Shown here one piece after another: positions 7,511 to 10,877 of a DNA stretch of 10,877 nt. The position numbers and the translations under genes are program-made. Position 1 is the stretch's first letter. Each line of letters opens with the position of its first letter. The notes below the pieces were generated by a model. It was not told the origin of the DNA. It saw only the letters and a program-made list of their open reading frames with translations, and did not search any database. The DNA lies in the NCBI GenBank assembly GCA_025201865.1, contig MU602954.1, positions 1 to 10,877 on the forward strand, read 5' to 3'. This stretch comes from Ramicandelaber brevisporus. Its lineage: Eukaryota > Kickxellomycota > Ramicandelaberales > Ramicandelaberaceae.

Positions 7511-8714
7511 AACCTTGGGTGCGGGTTGGAGTTGGACGGAATGAACGGCCGCTTGCGAGCTTCTTCTCACCAGTTCCAAACTTGTCTGGACGGGCACGAT
7601 TCAGTACCTTGAGCAAGTCCGAGACACGAGCACGCATGCGAGAGTGCATGTACGCCTTTGAGCACTTGATGTGGTAATGCAGATAGTTGCGGAACTGCAG
7701 CAGTCTCGACGCCGTGTTATGGCGAGTCTCGTCGTTTTGGAAATGGCGCGGGAATAGCACAAATGTAACATATCCAACCGATCCATCATCTGGCAGATTG
7801 GCTACATCGGCAGCCACGCTTGGCAAGTGGGCAATCTCTGCTGGTGGATCGCGAGTTGAGTACAGGACGTGCGGAGCATGTTGGATCGACTGCTGACGAC
7901 GGGCATCAAAGAACTCCTGCAAAAAGACGCGTCCAAACACTTTGTCCATCTCCTCACGGAATTTGACACTGTAGATGACAGTAACTCGATCGTACTTGGC
8001 TTGGACAAAGAATGACTCCTCTTCGCGATACGAAACAGACATCAGCTCGCCTTGGCCATCCTCGGGGATGCCAGCATCGTACTCGGCAAATGCGCGCTCA
8101 AGTGGAGCAGCAAAGATGTGCTGCTTGAGAAGCGAGAAATGACGAGCCAGCTGCTTCAATTCATCGACGGACTTTGATTGCCGAAGTTGCTGCAAGTCGA
8201 ACGCAAAGCTAACATTGTACTGGTTGGATTCGCTAAAACCGCGCGCAATGTCAGTGCCTGGAGTCGCGCCATAGGAAGAATCGCATAGATACTGACCAGC
8301 TTCACGGGCAATGATGGATGAGGCATTGTACTTGTTGAGTTGGCTGAAGCATGGAATGTGGATGGAGAACACAACCACGTGCAATGGAAGCGGGTCTGGG
8401 GTGGAAATGTGATACGATACTCCATCAAAGTCAAACAGTTTGATGTTGACTGGTTCAAACTTCTCGCTGTAATAAATGTAAATGTGCATGATATCATTAG
8501 ACAACGCAATGCAATGCAATGCAATACAGGTTCAACGTAGCGGAAGAAAAGGATGTCAGCAATACACACACAGTAGCAGGTTGAGCAGATGAGCTGACAA
8601 GTGAGAAATGCCACGTGTTTGAGTAGCCTTCTCTCGTCTGAGTTGAACGTACCCTTGGAAGACTCGTGCAAGAGTCTCTTCGACAGTGCGGTTGTTCTCC
8701 TCAAGCAGGATCAT
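7509..8714 (-). CDS. ARPC2: ARPC2, Arp2/3 complex subunit 2 (p34-Arc), two exons
   Basis: A 339-residue p34-Arc protein from exon 1 (8714-8653) and exon 2 (8466-7509), joined length 1020 nt including the stop. ARPC2 and ARPC4 form the core that holds Arp2 and Arp3 and contacts the mother filament, so this gene supports branched actin nucleation in the cytoplasm, for example at endocytic patches. Exon 1 encodes MILLEENNRTVEETLARVFQ, nearly the human N-terminus. The junction codon is GG|C, and exon 2 continues to FDFDGVSYHIS (about 31-41). The C-terminal block (about 256-315) has FVLFPRH, LHYHIKCSKAYMHSRMRA and LKVLNRARPD, all family hallmarks. The protein is about 40 residues longer than human, mostly between the DFDG strand and the YNVS strand (about 60-100). 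Exon 2 alone opens with a different, spurious ATG-led stretch inside the intron. The gene is divergent from the open-ended gene at 8974. Confidence 0.95.
8467..8652 (-). other. ARPC2 intron 1 (186 nt, phase 2)
   Basis: The donor is GG|GTACGT at 8652 and the acceptor is TTTATTACAG ending at 8467. A CTAAT branch-site candidate has its A at about 8497, 30 nt before the acceptor. Splicing restores the family N-terminus exactly, which strongly supports the boundaries. The intron contains a (GCAAT)4 pentanucleotide repeat (plus strand 8506-8525). Confidence 0.9.
8506..8525. repeat. (GCAAT)4 microsatellite in the ARPC2 intron
   Basis: Four perfect copies of GCAAT, read as ATTGC on the coding strand of ARPC2. 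They lie about 10-30 nt upstream of the branch site. Likely a neutral slippage repeat. Confidence 0.95.
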
Positions 8715-8973
8715 CGTGTCGTTGGTCTATGCGCGATCGTTCGAGGTCAGGTTCAGGTTCAAGTCCAAGCTTGATGATGGTCAGAAAGTATGCAAAAAAA
8801 AGAAAAAAGAAAAACGTCGGTATGAGAGAGAGAGCAAAAAAAAATCGCACTTGGCAATACCAACCACACACACACACACACACACACAAACACAAACAAT
8901 CAAATACAGAACACAAAACAACAACAGCAACAACACACATACAAACACACACGCAACTTTGAGCCGAGGTGAA
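8715..8973. promoter_or_regulatory. Divergent promoter between ARPC2 and the open-ended gene
   Basis: The 259 bp between the two start codons must hold the leaders and core promoters of both genes unless an undetected upstream exon exists. The ARPC2 side is mixed sequence with repeated ggttca (about 8750-8762). The middle is A-rich. The side of the plus-strand gene has a (CA)12 run and a long C/A-only leader with no ATG. No canonical TATA box was recognised. Confidence 0.55.
8865..8888. repeat. (CA)12 microsatellite
   Basis: Twelve perfect CA units followed by an interrupted CA/AAC-rich stretch to about 8952. They sit 86 bp upstream of the plus-strand start codon at 8974, with the CA strand as the sense strand. 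This is the same orientation and position class as the CA run before the ABC gene. Confidence 0.95.
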
Positions 8974-10877
8974 ATGGCCGACGCACGACAGCAGCAGAAG
9001 TTGACGGCGAGACAGCGAGGTGCCGGACGCGACGGTTTGCATGGTGTGAAGGACCGGCAGTTTGTAATCAGAACAGATGCAAACTTGGAACGGCAGCGGT
9101 CGCCATTAGCACAAATAGAACCGCCAGCAGAGCAGCTACACGACAATGAACGCCAAGCGAGTGGCCAAGCATCCCGCCAAGAGTATCAGCAAAGTCGACA
9201 GCAGAGTGAGCCAATCCTGGTTGCTAATGAGACGCATGAGGCGGCACATCCAATACAACAGACGCAGCCAACCCGGCGGATTGAGGCTTCCGCGCCATCA
9301 CGGCTGCCTGACCCAATGCATCCACGACGAGTTGCACCGAGACAGCGAGGTGCCGAGCGAGCGGATCGACATCAGGTGGTAGACCGAAACTTTACCATTC
9401 AGACTGCAGCGAGATTGCCACGCAATGTGATATCTCCGGAGCCACAGAAGCTAGAGCGTGATACCACGGCATCTTCACAAAGTTCAGCACCAATGTCGCT
9501 AGTATCGCCATCGCCTACCCCAGTAATCTCATCACAGCCTTCATCGCAGTCAGCATCGCAGCGGCCATCACGAGTATCATCGGTTCAGCCATTGCAAACA
9601 AACACCATTTCGTCGCGAATGACATCGCCTATGTATGGCAGCGGACACACGAGTTCGTTGCAGCGATATACATCTCCTCCACCGCCAGCCATGACGCCAT
9701 TTCGAGCAGCGAGATACGGCTCTCTGAGGACACAGTCGCCGCTGCCCGTGTTGTCCGCAGCTTCAACTCCTGCAATGGATAATCGGACAGCTGCCTCTCT
9801 ATCGACCGATGACACGGTACCTGCTCATGGAGTCGTTGAAGCGTCGCCAGGAATATTGTCGTACGAGATATTGGAATCTCCAGTTACGCATTTTGACGAA
9901 CACTCGACAGTCGATGCCTCTCGAGCCGAGCCTTTGGGTGAGTCCTTCACAGTGGCAGCCGACAGCGATGATAACGATGTTGCCAGAGTGCCAGAGACAT
10001 CACCAGCAGCTGTGTCGCATGAGCGAAAACAGTCAATGTCGCCACTTGCCGCCATGCAAAGAGAGTCTCCACAACCAGTTGATGTGCCAGCTGAACCAGA
10101 ACTCACATTGCAGCAAGAAGATGATGCAGAGCCAGAAGAGCGGCCACTGAAACAGAGACGAGTGGATGGACCAAAAACTCAGTTCAGGTTCCACAGATTG
10201 AGCAATGATGCAACTGGTCAGTCCCTCACCGTGTTCGACATTGTGGCATCTCATATCGATGATATCATCTCACGGCAACTCATTCTGAGATACAACGGCG
10301 ATGGTGGTGGTGGCAGTGGTGGCGACATGTCTGGCATTGAGGAAAGTGACGACGACGACGACGACAATAACGACGACGACAGCAATTTTGATGACAGCGA
10401 CTCTAGCAGTGAGAGTAATGGCAGCGAGGAGGATGATCGACATCGGCACCAAAGACGGCGCAACAAACGCAGACGAGCGGATCATCACGTGCGTAATAGT
10501 CGTCGTCGCCACTACGTTGCTGACCGACAACAAGGTACATTGCGGCACCAACAGCAGCAGCAGCAACAGTCAATACTCTGTTTGCAAGACAGACTGAGAC
10601 ATTCATTGGCGGCAGCTTCATCAAATCTTAGGCGGTTTCGTTCACTCGCCAAACAGCACAAAAAATTGCAACAAGACTGTGCCAATAAGCGCGCCACTCT
10701 GGTAAAAGCCGAGACGCAAATTGCAGAGTTACAGCAGCAGCAACGGCAGCAACAACAACAACAACAACAAAAGCGGACGCGAAATGAACGCAGTAGTGGG
10801 ACAAGCACCACTCACAATGGCGGTCAGCTAGGCGAGGATCACCGTCAACATGGCACCAACGCGACGAGTGGAGAAGA
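8974..10877 (+). CDS. Large low-complexity, probably nuclear protein; 3' partial
   Basis: An uninterrupted frame of 634 codons runs from ATG 8974 off the right edge with no stop, so the product is incomplete. I do not recognise the family. Residues 1-400 are mostly disordered, rich in Gln, Ser, Pro and Arg with many SP/TP sites. A motif starting RQRGA occurs twice, at 13 and 123. A short ordered-looking segment (404-442) contains TVFDIVASHIDDII. Then come a Gly-rich linker, an Asp/Asn/Ser acidic tract (457-487), a basic cluster RRRNKRRR (494-501) that fits a nuclear localisation signal, polyglutamine (about 524-531), a predicted coiled coil (about 532-583) and a second polyglutamine. The order of disordered tail, short helix and coiled coil is reminiscent of some inner-kinetochore subunits such as CENP-U/Ame1, but no diagnostic motif was seen, so that is a weak hypothesis. 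ATG 8974 is the first ATG after an in-frame TGA at 8644. The coding start or splicing could differ. Confidence 0.75.
   Translation, partial: MADARQQQKLTARQRGAGRDGLHGVKDRQFVIRTDANLERQRSPLAQIEPPAEQLHDNERQASGQASRQEYQQSRQQSEPILVANETHEAAHPIQQTQPTRRIEASAPSRLPDPMHPRRVAPRQRGAERADRHQVVDRNFTIQTAARLPRNVISPEPQKLERDTTASSQSSAPMSLVSPSPTPVISSQPSSQSASQRPSRVSSVQPLQTNTISSRMTSPMYGSGHTSSLQRYTSPPPPAMTPFRAARYGSLRTQSPLPVLSAASTPAMDNRTAASLSTDDTVPAHGVVEASPGILSYEILESPVTHFDEHSTVDASRAEPLGESFTVAADSDDNDVARVPETSPAAVSHERKQSMSPLAAMQRESPQPVDVPAEPELTLQQEDDAEPEERPLKQRRVDGPKTQFRFHRLSNDATGQSLTVFDIVASHIDDIISRQLILRYNGDGGGGSGGDMSGIEESDDDDDDNNDDDSNFDDSDSSSESNGSEEDDRHRHQRRRNKRRRADHHVRNSRRRHYVADRQQGTLRHQQQQQQQSILCLQDRLRHSLAAASSNLRRFRSLAKQHKKLQQDCANKRATLVKAETQIAELQQQQRQQQQQQQQKRTRNERSSGTSTTHNGGQLGEDHRQHGTNATSGE
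9010..9435 (+). repeat. Two copies of a ~30-residue motif 110 residues apart
   Basis: Within the open-ended gene, residues 13-44 and 123-154 share RQRGA-R, then H-V-DR-F-I-T-A-L-R at identical spacing. At the DNA level, 18 bases are identical (9008-9025 and 9338-9355), after which similarity falls to scattered matches while the protein pattern remains. That looks like an old intragenic duplication kept at protein level. A shorter echo (RHYVADR, residues 512-518) may be chance. Confidence 0.6.
10348..10378 (+). repeat. GAC-repeat encoding a polyaspartate tract
   Basis: Six GAC codons, two Asn codons and three more GAC codons give an Asp-rich tract (residues 459-469) that opens the acidic segment of the open-ended gene. 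Such tracts in nuclear proteins often bind basic partners such as histones. Here the composition alone is visible. Confidence 0.85.
10738..10770 (+). repeat. CAG/CAA-repeat encoding polyglutamine
   Basis: A mixed CAG/CAA run, interrupted once by CGG, extends the predicted coiled coil as a polyglutamine stretch in the open-ended gene. A first, shorter Gln run lies at about 10546-10568. The CAG/CAA mixture lowers slippage compared with a pure repeat. Confidence 0.85.

Noticed and set aside
8156-8704. Minus-strand 182-residue frame across ARPC2 exon 1 and the intron
   Set aside because: It is out of frame with ARPC2 and reads through the intron. The ARPC2 frame explains both exons.
9146-9382. 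Plus-strand 78-residue frame starting at 9146
   Set aside because: It is a shadow in another frame of the open-ended gene, which is continuous through it.
10251-10811. Leu/Ser/Val- and Cys-rich minus-strand frames near the right end
   Set aside because: They are antisense readings of the GAC and CAG/CAA repeats of the plus-strand gene.
1-10877. tRNA, rRNA, transposon, viral or CRISPR content
   Set aside because: No cloverleaf-like element, terminal inverted repeats, transposase or polymerase motifs, or regularly spaced repeats were found by eye.

Overview
The window looks like nuclear DNA of an intron-poor eukaryote, most likely a fungus. The evidence is eukaryote-specific genes (an Arp2/3 subunit, a mitochondrial carrier, an SLC35F transporter), a GT-AG intron with a fungal-type CTAAT branch site, AATAAA poly(A) signals, a pyrimidine-rich leader, and proteins expanded by Asn/Gln/Asp/Ser low-complexity loops. 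An early-diverging fungal lineage would fit, but that placement is inference from style and not from a marker gene. The standard genetic code is used throughout. No prokaryotic operon, CRISPR array, tRNA, rRNA or transposon was recognised.

Layout. Positions 1-759 hold no supported protein gene. They contain a GATA-containing pentanucleotide run, a perfect 89-bp tandem duplication, and a CT-rich leader. At 760-1998 (+) is an SLC35F1/F2-type multi-pass solute carrier. Its 3' end converges across 185 bp with a 921-aa half-size ABC transporter at 2184-4949 (-), which carries large inserts in its nucleotide-binding domain. An 802-bp non-coding stretch rich in GT/CA microsatellite separates it from a 476-aa carnitine/acylcarnitine-type mitochondrial carrier at 5752-7182 (-). 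A 326-bp spacer follows, then ARPC2 (p34-Arc of the Arp2/3 complex) at 7509-8714 (-), made of two exons joined across a 186-nt intron. ARPC2 is divergent, across 259 bp containing a (CA)12 run, from a long low-complexity protein gene that starts at 8974 (+) and runs off the right edge without a stop.

The genes do not form one pathway: they are a small-molecule transporter, an ABC exporter-like protein, a fatty-acid shuttle carrier, a cytoskeletal subunit and a probable nuclear disordered/coiled-coil protein. The arrangement looks like ordinary compact fungal chromosome. The least explained items are the open-ended gene at the right edge with a 110-residue-spaced internal motif duplication, the 89-bp duplication upstream of the SLC35F gene that doubles an 18-codon ORF, and the remodelled ABC nucleotide-binding domain.
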